Assembly (NCBI GenBank): GCA_030636485.1
Contig: DAOVWV010000001.1
Coordinates: 1 to 20,701 of the forward strand
From: Methyloprofundus sp.
Lineage (GTDB): Bacteria > Pseudomonadota > Gammaproteobacteria > Methylococcales > Methylomonadaceae
Direction of reading: 5' to 3'
Length of the DNA stretch: 20,701 bases
In this document: positions 1 through 7,767 of the stretch, one piece after another
How the letters are laid out: each line of letters starts with the position of its first letter
Position numbering within the stretch: the first letter of the stretch is position 1
The notes under the pieces: generated by a model
Databases searched by the model: none
Seen by the model: the letters and a program-made list of their open reading frames with translations, nothing else
Told to the model about the DNA's origin: nothing
Program-made: the position numbers and the translations under genes

Positions 1-1074
1 CTGAAAGGTTTTAGATGAGATTGCATGGCAATTCACGCCACCCAGAGTGACTTCCGCAGTGCGATAGCCTTCGGTAGCATTGGGTTTTATTTTCCACTGA
101 TGAAATTGCTGGGCAATAAAGTCAATGTGTTTATGCGATAAATCAGGCACAGATAAATCCAGGATATTTTGCGGCAAGAATAAAGGAATCAAACGCTTAG
201 CTAGCCATTGAGCTAGGTAATTCTTTAATTTCACTTTATTGCTTTCCCGTTGGGCTTTTAATAGTTCTTCCTGTAAATTAACCTGCGGCAATAAGTCTAT
301 GTTAAGTGCTTCCCCTTCGTGCCAGTATGAGGACATTTGCAAAGCGACAGGGCCACTTAAGCCACGGTGAGTAAACAATAGGTTTTCGGTAAAACTCTGC
401 CTTGCATTGCTGATCGTACAGGGTAAGGCAAGCCCGGAAAGCGTGGCAAACTTTTCTTTATCCTGGGGCTGCAAGGTAAAGGGGACCAGCCCCGCTCTAG
501 TGGCCTGAACCTCAATACCAAACTGTTGTGCTATCTTATAACCAAAAGGCGTTGCTCCCATTTTCGGAATAGATAAGCCGCCGCTGGCAATCACTAAGGA
601 TTGACAGTGAATTTCCTGTTTTTTGGTTTTAACAATAAACCCGGATTGCGGGTGTTTCTGAATGGATTGAATCTCTGTTTTTAACTGTATGTTAACGGCT
701 GCTTTATCACATTCGGTGAGCAACATATTTAATATATCGCGGGCTGTTTCATTGCAAAATAGCTGCCCATGCTCACGTTCATGATAAGGGATACTATGCT
801 GATGAATCAGTTCTAAAAAATCCCATTGCGTAAAGCGGCTTAAGGCCGATTTACAAAAATGGGCATTTTCAGAAAGATAGTTTTCGGCTTCAACCGTGTA
901 ATTGGTAAAATTACAGCGCCCACCCCCCGACATCAAAATTTTCTTGCCTGCTTTGTTAGCACTGTCCAGTACCAGAACACGGCGCTGACGTTTACCTGCT
1001 TCTATGGCACACATGAGGCCAGATGCCCCGGCTCCAATAATTATTACATCGACTGTTAGCACCTTAATGCTCAT
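1..1074 (-). CDS. HI0933/YhiN-family FAD-dependent oxidoreductase (3' end cut by window)
   Basis: The minus strand is open from ATG at 1074 to the window edge, giving 358 codons and no stop. The family is usually about 390-410 residues, so the last few dozen are missing. The N-terminus holds a Rossmann FAD-binding GxGxxG (G14 to G19, IIIGAGASG), followed by the SGGGRCNFTN block at residues 49-58 that is characteristic of this family. A later ASGGLSIPKMGATPFG segment is the second conserved flavoprotein block. Known members are soluble flavoproteins of the BaiN/RdsA type; the physiological substrate of most is unclear, so I give no reaction. It lies 39 bp downstream of the cupin gene on the same strand and may be cotranscribed. 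The ribosome binding site is weak. A five-codon reading frame (1088-1071) ends over the start codon in an AATGA arrangement, which may be chance. Confidence 0.9.
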   Translation of the reverse strand, partial: MSIKVLTVDVIIIGAGASGLMCAIEAGKRQRRVLVLDSANKAGKKILMSGGGRCNFTNYTVEAENYLSENAHFCKSALSRFTQWDFLELIHQHSIPYHEREHGQLFCNETARDILNMLLTECDKAAVNIQLKTEIQSIQKHPQSGFIVKTKKQEIHCQSLVIASGGLSIPKMGATPFGYKIAQQFGIEVQATRAGLVPFTLQPQDKEKFATLSGLALPCTISNARQSFTENLLFTHRGLSGPVALQMSSYWHEGEALNIDLLPQVNLQEELLKAQRESNKVKLKNYLAQWLAKRLIPLFLPQNILDLSVPDLSHKHIDFIAQQFHQWKIKPNATEGYRTAEVTLGGVNCHAISSKTFQ

Positions 1075-1113
1075 TGTGTTTTATTCATTATATTATTAGG
1101 TGTCATACTTTCT

Positions 1114-1464
1114 TTAGAAGTGAACTGTTAGCCAAATACTGTCTGTACTTGGCTCTGTCCACTCTACCCGGTGCCTGCAATGTGCAGGAATTAACACATA
1201 GTCGCCTGCCTGTAGTTTTTTTAATTCACTCTGCCCTGCAAATTCGAGGATGGCTGCCCCTTGTATTAATATCAGCCATTCATCCTGATCCTGATCATAC
1301 CATTCGTTTTTTGCATTGGCGTGCCCCCGGGAGACAATTCTTTCTATATGTAATGTGTCATTATGTAATAGGCTGGTGAATAATTCTTTAGGTAATTGGG
1401 GGGGAATATCTGCTAAAATATTTTTCGCTTCCGGTATTTTTAAAGACACATTCATATGTTCCAT
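1114..1464 (-). CDS. Small cupin-domain protein
   Basis: This 116-residue protein has a single cupin barrel. The first cupin motif region (about residues 47-69) ends in DEWLILIQG, with E62 and G69 at the usual positions. The second (residues 87-101) is AGDYVLIPAHCRHRVEW, with P93, H95 and H98. The usual HxH of motif 1 is not obvious; acidic and Gln residues (DQDQDE, 57-62) sit there, so metal binding is uncertain. Small cupins of this sort are often annotated only by fold, and I cannot name a substrate. Two starts are possible: ATG at 1464, which has no visible Shine-Dalgarno sequence, or ATG at 1455, which has GGA just upstream. The longer version overlaps the divergent START-domain gene by 9 bp; the shorter one abuts it exactly. 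It is probably the first gene of a two-gene unit with the flavoprotein. Confidence 0.8.
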   Translation of the reverse strand: MEHMNVSLKIPEAKNILADIPPQLPKELFTSLLHNDTLHIERIVSRGHANAKNEWYDQDQDEWLILIQGAAILEFAGQSELKKLQAGDYVLIPAHCRHRVEWTEPSTDSIWLTVHF

Positions 1465-2088
1465 ATAAAAATATTACTATTGTTTTTGATTTTTATAAAC
1501 TCCGCCACCGCTGTTGATAATAAGCAAGGCTGGGAGCTGGTAAAGCAGGAAAATGGTATAAAAGTCTACACCCGTACTTTAGCTAATTCGTACTATAAAG
1601 AGTTTAGAGGTGAAATACATATCAATGCAGATATAAACGAACTGATGGCCTATATTAATGATGCCAGCCATTGTGCTGACTGGCGTTATAAATGTATCAA
1701 AATGCTAAATCTAAGCGATGGTTATATCTATAAATTGAGTAACTTGCCCTGGCCTTTCCGTAATCGCTATACCGTGATGAAGTCAGAAACCCATTACGAT
1801 AAACAGGATAATAGCTATACCGTTCGTTTAAAAAACATACCGCGTGTAGCACTCCCTGAGCCGATTAAGGCACAATTACCGGCGGCAGAGAATACTGTGC
1901 AGATGCGTTACTCAGACGGCTACTGGCGATTTAAGCCCGTTCCCAATGAAGCTAAAGTGCATATCATCTATCAAATGCATGGTGATGCGGACGCGCCCCT
2001 TCCGACTGAGCTCACTCGGCGGGGCATTATCAATTCTGCCTTTATGACGCTGAGTAATTTAAACAAACATTTTATTCAAGTCAGATAG
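1456..2088 (+). CDS. Exported START-domain (lipid-binding) protein
   Basis: This 210-residue protein begins with a clear Sec signal peptide: K5, a hydrophobic run at residues 6-14, and an A17-T18-A19 cleavage box. The rest (residues 22-208) matches the START/StAR-related lipid transfer fold, a helix-grip hydrophobic pocket. Typical blocks are the GWELVKQENGIKVYTR opening (about residues 25-40), the YINDASHCADWRYKC segment (66-80) and the LPWPFRNRY segment that usually marks bacterial START proteins. C73 and C80 could form a disulfide after export. The role is inferred as binding or moving a lipid or other hydrophobic ligand in the periplasm; the ligand is unknown. Its promoter and ribosome binding site must lie inside the divergent cupin gene. 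It converges on rnd with 11 bp between stop codons and no visible terminator. Confidence 0.82.
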   Translation: MFHIKILLLFLIFINSATAVDNKQGWELVKQENGIKVYTRTLANSYYKEFRGEIHINADINELMAYINDASHCADWRYKCIKMLNLSDGYIYKLSNLPWPFRNRYTVMKSETHYDKQDNSYTVRLKNIPRVALPEPIKAQLPAAENTVQMRYSDGYWRFKPVPNEAKVHIIYQMHGDADAPLPTELTRRGIINSAFMTLSNLNKHFIQVR

Positions 2089-2099
2089 GGGTTCGCTCT

Positions 2100-3269
2100 T
2101 TATTCAGACTGCTCAGCTGATATTTCATTCACGCGTATGTTATTTTGATCAACCGATATAGATAGCTTGCCTTGCAGCATGTTCTGCAATTCCTGCCCAA
2201 CCATACTATAACGCCAGCCATGCAGTACAGGACTTTCATCACCGCCGAGTAATAAGCACTCCAAGTCTTTACGTGTTGCCAGGATCACTGGGTTTAAAGA
2301 GTTTTCATCAGCGCGTAAACGTACCAGGCCAGTTAAAATGTCCAGTACAGCTTCTTGTTGCTGTGTTCTTTTATTATTCGCCTTGGTTTTTAATTTCAAG
2401 CCAGGCATTTCTTGTGCTTTTTTAATCAGCTGGCAAACTTTTTGTCCATTGCGCCTGACAAAGCCATCATTAATACCCCGTATTTGAGCCACGGCCTGCA
2501 TATCTGTGGGCTGTAATTTCGCCATATCCAGAATCAACTCATCGCGCAAGATCCAGTTCTTAGGCCGGTCATCTTTTTTTGCTACTTGTTCACGCCACTC
2601 TGCCAAAGCCTGAACGATTGCTAGCTGTTTGCCGGTTAATTTGTTTTTGCCACGAATCTTTAACCATGCATTTTCGGGGGGGATGTCATACAGCTCGGGG
2701 TTCATCAGTTGCTCAAAATCTTCTTTTAACCAATCTTCACGCCCTAGATCCTGTAGCTTCTGCAATATCATCTGATAGATTTGAGCCAGATAAATCACAT
2801 CGTCTGCTGCGTATTGTACCTGTTCGGCGGACAGAGGGCGCTGACTCCAGTCTGTCCGGGTATGTGTCTTGCTTAAATTGATATTCAAAAAACCGGACAC
2901 CAGCATGGCATACCCAGGGTTTTCCTGAAATCCCAATAACGGTGCAACGAGTTGTGTATCGTAGACTGGTGCAGGTAATTTCCCACTCAAATGGTAAAAA
3001 ATCTCTACATCCTGTCGACAAGAGTGCAGGACTTTTATGATACTGGGATCATTAATCACTGTAAATAATTCATCCATTTCACCCTCTAATGCAATGGGAT
3101 CTATACAGGCGACCCATTCCAGTGTTGCTATTTGCAATAAGCAAAACTTTGGATAATAGGTTTTTTCGCGTAGAAACTCAGTATCAATCGCAAGCCATGA
3201 TTCTTGTTTCATTTTCTGACAAAGAAGCTGTAGCTCTGCTACCGAATCTACAAACTGAATTTCATTCAT
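2100..3269 (-). CDS. rnd: Ribonuclease D
   Basis: This is a 3'-5' exoribonuclease that trims tRNA precursors and other small RNAs in the cytoplasm. At 389 residues it is close to the usual length (E. coli about 375). The DEDDy exonuclease domain occupies residues 1-170: D29 and E31 in AIDTEFLRE (motif I), D87 in HSCRQDVEIF (motif II), and Y153 and D157 in QYAADDVIYL (motif III). An HRDC RNA-binding domain follows at about residues 212-292 (LTGKQLAIVQALAEWRE onward), then a second HRDC-like C-terminal segment. The start has little Shine-Dalgarno complementarity. The upstream gene on the same strand ends 79 bp away, and that gap contains a hairpin and T-run, so rnd may have its own promoter. 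A TATAAT hexamer sits at 3283-3278, but its position would leave almost no leader. Confidence 0.95.
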   Translation of the reverse strand: MNEIQFVDSVAELQLLCQKMKQESWLAIDTEFLREKTYYPKFCLLQIATLEWVACIDPIALEGEMDELFTVINDPSIIKVLHSCRQDVEIFYHLSGKLPAPVYDTQLVAPLLGFQENPGYAMLVSGFLNINLSKTHTRTDWSQRPLSAEQVQYAADDVIYLAQIYQMILQKLQDLGREDWLKEDFEQLMNPELYDIPPENAWLKIRGKNKLTGKQLAIVQALAEWREQVAKKDDRPKNWILRDELILDMAKLQPTDMQAVAQIRGINDGFVRRNGQKVCQLIKKAQEMPGLKLKTKANNKRTQQQEAVLDILTGLVRLRADENSLNPVILATRKDLECLLLGGDESPVLHGWRYSMVGQELQNMLQGKLSISVDQNNIRVNEISAEQSE

Positions 3270-3298
3270 ACTGTTTTATTATATTATTTGTGTGCTGC

Positions 3299-3335
3299 AA
3301 AAAAGTACATCTAGGGAGGGTCATTTATTTCCCTA
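3299..3335 (-). terminator. Weak terminator-like hairpin after the lptD-surA-RNA-binding operon
   Basis: On the minus strand a 6-bp perfect stem, TAGGGA/TCCCTA (3335-3330 and 3317-3312), is followed seven bases later by six T residues (3304-3299). The gap between stem and T-run is longer than in a canonical intrinsic terminator, so termination is likely partial at best. It separates the three-gene envelope operon from rnd. Confidence 0.35.
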
Positions 3336-3348
3336 CGCTGTCAATAGC

Positions 3349-3945
3349 TTATGTATTACTTTTAGCCTGTGCTGGCTTTCTTTTATTGGCTGCCAGATAA
3401 TGCCGTCGTGTGCCACGGCGGTAATTCTTTTCGGCCTGAAATTTCTTACCGACACCGGATAAACGTTTAATATCCACTTTTTTCTCGCCGACTTCGATTT
3501 CCCTGAATGTTTGTAAAATTTCAACGGGCATTCCGGGCGGTAAACTCAAGACTGTATAGTGTTCAAATATATCAACATAACCAATATTTTTTCGCTCCAC
3601 CCCGGCCTCTTCAACCAGAACATCCTTGATTAAATTAATCGTGATCTTATGGTTACGCCCCACTTCAATCCGGTAGCGCACCATTTGGGCATGTATTAGC
3701 TCATGTGCTTTTTGTTTTTCAAGCGTCAGTTTATTATCTTCATTGTCACTAAGACTGGACTTGGGTCCGGAGATAAAGAGTAACGCTGCCGCCAAGTCCA
3801 GATAATCCAGTTTTAGATGTCTGGCACTGACTTCAATCAGTGCTTTATTTGCTGATAAATCTTCTTTGGCTACAATGCGCTTTAATTGCTCTTCCAGACT
3901 GATTTGCTTTTCTACTTCTGTATAATTACGCGCACGGTTATTCAT
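3349..3945 (-). CDS. Stand-alone DbpA/CsdA-type RNA-binding domain protein (no helicase core)
   Basis: This 198-residue basic protein resembles only the C-terminal part of DEAD-box helicases of the DeaD/CsdA-DbpA group. Residues 16-57 are predicted helical, with YLDLAAALLFISG resembling the LAAALL segment of the CsdA C-terminal region. Residues 90-162 are a DbpA RNA-binding domain (RRM-like): RYRIEVGRNHKITI, then NIGYVDIFEHYTVLSLPPGM. The tail (163-198) is rich in Lys and Arg and probably contacts RNA. No Walker A, DEAD box or SAT motif is present. The start overlaps the surA stop by 8 bp (ATGAATAA), with an AGGG ribosome binding site inside surA, so translation is probably coupled. Function is inferred as structured-RNA or rRNA binding, perhaps chaperoning ribosome assembly; the specific target is unknown. 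In many gammaproteobacteria pdxA follows surA at this position; here it does not. Confidence 0.8.
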   Translation of the reverse strand: MNNRARNYTEVEKQISLEEQLKRIVAKEDLSANKALIEVSARHLKLDYLDLAAALLFISGPKSSLSDNEDNKLTLEKQKAHELIHAQMVRYRIEVGRNHKITINLIKDVLVEEAGVERKNIGYVDIFEHYTVLSLPPGMPVEILQTFREIEVGEKKVDIKRLSGVGKKFQAEKNYRRGTRRHYLAANKRKPAQAKSNT

Positions 3946-5272
3946 TTAAAATCCCTAAACGAATATCCACATAGGCTTCATCACGTAAACGCCTTAACCA
4001 AAGCTCTGTTTCTTCTTCGATTTTTCTTTTACGAATTTCGTCGCGCGCCTGATTTTTTACTTGTTCTTCCCGGTTATCCTTGGCTCTACGCCCTAAAACC
4101 TGAATCAGGTGCCAGCCAAATTGTGTCTGTACTGGCTGACTTATTTCATTTATTGCCAATTCAGACATGGCTTTTTCAAACGGTGGCACTAACAAACCTG
4201 GCATGACCCAGCCGAGATCCCCCCCTTTTATGGCAGAGCCGGTGTCATCGGAACTTGCCTTAGCGAGAGTGGCAAAATCATCGCCGTCAGCAATACGCCC
4301 TGCAGTCCCTTCCAGGCGACTTCTTGCCTCGGTATCATTAATCAATTCATTGGTTTTAATCAAAATATGGCGCACATGTGTTTCGCTAATAATATGTGAC
4401 TGCACTCCAGTGGTATCCATTAATTTTAAGAGATGAAAACCACTCGGGCTACGAATGGGGGCGGCTATGTCGCCTTTCGTCATGTTCTTGACCACATCCA
4501 CAAAAAGTGTCGGTAACTGATTTAAAGTACGCCAGCCTAAATCACCGCCCTGCAAAGCATCAGCACCACTAGACACCTCTGCTGCCATCTGCTTAAAATC
4601 GGCTCCCTCACGCAACTGCTCAGTCACTGTCTGCGCCTGATCGCTCTCAGTCTGGATTGCTGCGGCAGAGGCTCCCTCTGGAACCGCAATCAGAATATGG
4701 CCTAATAAGTATTGTACTTTCTGATCCTGGGCACTCATTTCTGTTTCCAGATAATGTTCAACTTCCTGGTCAGAGACTTTTACCCGGCTGCCAATTTCAT
4801 GACTACGCAATTGGTTAATAATGATTTCTTTGCGTACATTTTCTTTAAAGGCTTCAAAATCCATACCTTGATTTTGAATTTCCTTTTTAAAGCTCTGCAG
4901 GTCCATGCCATTCTGCTGAGCAATGTTTGCAAGTGAAGAATTGACCATTTCATCAGTGATGTTAACACCTGCTTTCTGCGCCAGCTGACTTTGTAATTTT
5001 TCAATGATTAAACGTTCCAGTACCTGTTTATATAAGATATGTTCAGGTGGAAGTTGCACATTTCTGGACTTTAAGTTCATTGAAATAGACGCAACTTCTT
5101 GTGCCAATTCACTTTCAAGGATAATATCATTCTCAACAACAGCAGCGATGCCATCCAGATATTCAGCGGCTGACACATGAAGGCTCTGCAAGAGAATGAA
5201 CATCCCTAAGCATGCGCTGATAAACAAGCTGACAAAATCTACTTTCACTATACTTATATATTGTTTTCGCAT
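3938..5272 (-). CDS. surA: Periplasmic chaperone and peptidyl-prolyl isomerase SurA
   Basis: SurA escorts unfolded outer-membrane proteins, including LptD, across the periplasm to the BAM complex. At 444 residues it is near the usual length. Order: N-terminal signal sequence ending near A35-A36; chaperone N-domain (about 37-170) opening with YLDGIAAVVENDIILESEL; parvulin PPIC domain 1 (about 187-288, QYLLGHILIAVPEG to GFHLLKL); parvulin domain 2 (about 298-396, HVRHILIKTNEL to GWHLIQVLGRR); C-terminal helix with many charged residues. Both parvulin domains keep the GGDLGW block. The signal sequence is long (about 36 residues), with a 10-residue polar start before the hydrophobic run. It follows lptD after 5 bp and overlaps the next gene by 8 bp, so the three genes form one operon. 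Confidence 0.96.
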   Translation of the reverse strand: MRKQYISIVKVDFVSLFISACLGMFILLQSLHVSAAEYLDGIAAVVENDIILESELAQEVASISMNLKSRNVQLPPEHILYKQVLERLIIEKLQSQLAQKAGVNITDEMVNSSLANIAQQNGMDLQSFKKEIQNQGMDFEAFKENVRKEIIINQLRSHEIGSRVKVSDQEVEHYLETEMSAQDQKVQYLLGHILIAVPEGASAAAIQTESDQAQTVTEQLREGADFKQMAAEVSSGADALQGGDLGWRTLNQLPTLFVDVVKNMTKGDIAAPIRSPSGFHLLKLMDTTGVQSHIISETHVRHILIKTNELINDTEARSRLEGTAGRIADGDDFATLAKASSDDTGSAIKGGDLGWVMPGLLVPPFEKAMSELAINEISQPVQTQFGWHLIQVLGRRAKDNREEQVKNQARDEIRKRKIEEETELWLRRLRDEAYVDIRLGILNE

Positions 5273-5277
5273 ATTAA

Positions 5278-7656
5278 TTAATAATTTGGTTTTCTATATC
5301 CTGATATATTTTCTGACAGAAACTTTTCCAGCTTATCACCTAAACTGGTCAAACCTTTTAATTCTAGTTGAAAAAACACTGAACTTTCTGCTTTTACCAC
5401 ATCAGTACCACTGCGGATAAATTGTCGCCCAATCACTCGAAACCGCCAGCAACAGGTGTCTTTCTCAATACCATAAAAATATTCCAGCGTCTTACTATCC
5501 AAAAAAGAATAGCGGTATAAACCGACGACACTCCAGCCATCATAAATCGGAACGAGTGCCGAGGCAACGAGCTGGTTCTGTGCTCCCTGGTTGTCCAGTA
5601 GATGCCGATAACGATAACCCAGGTTAAAAATCATGTGATTACTCAGACCATAATAGCGTAAATCAAGGTTTCCACGACCGATTTTATTGTATTTATGACT
5701 CCACTGCATCATCGAGGTAAATTTTACTTCATCTGTTATTTCACTACTCAATTCGGTAATTAAATCTGAGAGGCTTTCTTTGTGTACTTCATCGCCTCTT
5801 AAATTAACTTTCCTGTCTGCAAAATAAAATATCTCCCCAACGGTCAGTTTTAACCGGTCTCTACCATTCCCTACTAAGCGTGTTGTTAATGCAGCCGTTA
5901 TTTGATTGGCATTCTGGGTTTTATCTACCCCGTTAAACTCATTATCCCTAAACAACTGGTTACTATTAAAGTCATACTGAGATGTATCAAAATTGGGAAT
6001 ATCACTTTGATCGACATAAGGGACATATAAATAGTATAAGCGTGGTTCAATGGTATGCGTGAGTGAGTCGAAGTCGCGCTCAAAAAACAAGCCTGTATCC
6101 AGAGACACAACGGGTAAGGTTTTACTTAAACTATCATCATACTTCGCTGAGTCATTAAGCCAATATTGGGTATGTTGTAAAGCCACTTTAGGAACAATAA
6201 ACCCTGATGGAGAAACAAAGGGAAAACTGACCGATGGTTTAATATTAAAGCGCTGTCCTTCCGGCTTGCCATCAGGATAATGGCGTTGAAAATACACATA
6301 TTCACTGTCTAAAGCCAGCGCCAATGGAAAACTATCCAATGTCTTAAACATATCCAGTTTGACCTGGGGTAAGCGCCGATAGGGTACATTGCTATCCTTA
6401 GAGTTCGGATCTATATTTTGAAAATTTTCAACGCGTGTTGTCAGTGCCATCCAGGGTAAGGTATAGGAAAGGTGGGCATCACTTTCTAAGTACCGTTTGC
6501 GGTTATTCACGCCCAGGGTTCCATCAAGGTCAGAAAAATAGGCATTATCAGAAACATAATTGGCATCTATTGCCAGTTTTAGATTTTCAGTAAACCGGGT
6601 TGTATGTTGATAGCTCCCGCCCCAGCGTAATTCATCGGTCTGCTGATCTTCCGGCATGACTTCTACATTGATTTCACCGGTTGAGTTATGCCATAAATAG
6701 CGAAAATCCGTCCCCATCATAAAGCCCCGCTCAGTCATATATCGTGGGGTTAGAGTCAAGTCATAATTAGGGGCAATGTTCCAGTAAAATGGCAGGCTAA
6801 TATCAAAACCGCTCCGCTGTGACAAACCAATGGTCGGTGTTAATAAGCCCGATAAGCGCCGGTCATCCACGGGAAATGATCCGTAGGGAAAATACATGAC
6901 CGGCACACTTTTAAATTCCATCCAGCCATGCTTTATAGCGACACGCCCCGTTTCATCGTTGACTTTCATTTTGGATGCGTGCAGCATCCAGTCCTGATTG
7001 CCGGGTTCGCAAGCGGTATAAGTGACATCCTTATAGCGGCTAAAAGTCGGGCTATCACGGTAGACAACTCCTGCACTCCCGCGTATGGGAGACGATGGAA
7101 TAATAAAGGACACATCGCGCAACAATGCCGCATTATCCTGCAAATTCACTCTGGCTGAACGGCTATGCAAAGCCATGCCTGAGTCGCTATACAAAATATC
7201 GCCATATAAATCCAGTACACCTGCAGCCTGATTATAATCTGCCTGATTTGCCATCACACGTTGGTCAGCTCGTTGCAAATCAATATTGCCTGAGAAACTG
7301 ATCAGTTCTGTATCAAACATTTCACTACTATCAGCAAAAACATTCATAGGCGTGGTTTCGCGTAAACGTTTATCGTAGGAATAGACAGCTTGGGTGCCTA
7401 GCCGCAAAGTACAGAAATCCCATGGATCCTGTTCAAACTCTGCCTGTAAACGTTTAAAGACCTGCTCCTGCTTTGTATCATAAGTATTGGCAAACCACCA
7501 GCGACTAGCCTGTTGTTCGGTTTTCGGTGCACCGGGAAGCGTACATTGTTGCTGAGTTTGTGGTTGTTTACACGTTGAACCGAGGTCATTCGCCATAGCG
7601 AAATTCAATAGCATCATAGATGTACTGATAAAATAAACAAATGAACGCAGCAACAT
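5278..7656 (-). CDS. lptD: LPS-assembly outer-membrane protein LptD
   Basis: LptD is the beta-barrel that, with lipoprotein LptE, inserts lipopolysaccharide into the outer leaflet. I chose ATG 7656 (792 residues) because it puts a normal signal peptide (MLLRSFVYFISTS to AMA-ND) at the N-terminus. An in-frame ATG at 7707 would add 17 residues and bury the stem-loops seen at 7690-7737. After the signal peptide comes a Cys-containing linker, then the OstA/LptA-like jellyroll (about residues 105-230), then the barrel (about 270-770). The disulfide cysteines match the family pattern: early Cys (C29, C38), C216 in YTACEPGNQDW and the adjacent pair C735-C736 in EKDTCCWRF; C82 is extra. It is first in the operon with surA, whose product folds it, and is divergent from amgK. 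Confidence 0.95.
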   Translation of the reverse strand: MLLRSFVYFISTSMMLLNFAMANDLGSTCKQPQTQQQCTLPGAPKTEQQASRWWFANTYDTKQEQVFKRLQAEFEQDPWDFCTLRLGTQAVYSYDKRLRETTPMNVFADSSEMFDTELISFSGNIDLQRADQRVMANQADYNQAAGVLDLYGDILYSDSGMALHSRSARVNLQDNAALLRDVSFIIPSSPIRGSAGVVYRDSPTFSRYKDVTYTACEPGNQDWMLHASKMKVNDETGRVAIKHGWMEFKSVPVMYFPYGSFPVDDRRLSGLLTPTIGLSQRSGFDISLPFYWNIAPNYDLTLTPRYMTERGFMMGTDFRYLWHNSTGEINVEVMPEDQQTDELRWGGSYQHTTRFTENLKLAIDANYVSDNAYFSDLDGTLGVNNRKRYLESDAHLSYTLPWMALTTRVENFQNIDPNSKDSNVPYRRLPQVKLDMFKTLDSFPLALALDSEYVYFQRHYPDGKPEGQRFNIKPSVSFPFVSPSGFIVPKVALQHTQYWLNDSAKYDDSLSKTLPVVSLDTGLFFERDFDSLTHTIEPRLYYLYVPYVDQSDIPNFDTSQYDFNSNQLFRDNEFNGVDKTQNANQITAALTTRLVGNGRDRLKLTVGEIFYFADRKVNLRGDEVHKESLSDLITELSSEITDEVKFTSMMQWSHKYNKIGRGNLDLRYYGLSNHMIFNLGYRYRHLLDNQGAQNQLVASALVPIYDGWSVVGLYRYSFLDSKTLEYFYGIEKDTCCWRFRVIGRQFIRSGTDVVKAESSVFFQLELKGLTSLGDKLEKFLSENISGYRKPNY

Positions 7657-7689
7657 ATAATCTAAAAATCCAAGAAAATTTGCAATAAA

Positions 7690-7737
7690 GCCCGCATAGT
7701 CGGGCAAAATATCATAAAATAGCGACCGACTATTTTA
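7690..7737 (-). promoter_or_regulatory. Overlapping stem-loops in the lptD leader (possible attenuator or operator)
   Basis: Read on the minus strand, the first element is a 23-base dyad, TAAAATAG/CTATTTTA with a 7-base loop (7737-7715). The second is a GC-rich hairpin, GCCCG/CGGGC with a 6-base loop (7705-7690), followed by TTTATT. The sequences ATAGTCGG (plus 7696-7703) and CCGACTAT (plus 7726-7733) are also exact reverse complements, so a third pairing would disrupt both hairpins. What is seen is the complementarity; attenuation or protein binding is inference. The 7715-7737 dyad could equally be an operator shared with the divergent amgK gene. Confidence 0.4.
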
Positions 7738-7767
7738 CCTTACTTTTCCCGGCTCCTTATAAAAGAA

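Noticed and set aside
2579..3021. Opposite-strand and out-of-frame reading frames inside rnd
   Set aside because: RNase D motifs run through this stretch intact on the minus strand; the others are shadows.
7657..7707. 17-residue N-terminal extension of LptD from ATG 7707
   Set aside because: It precedes a good signal peptide, has no ribosome binding site, and covers part of the leader stem-loops.
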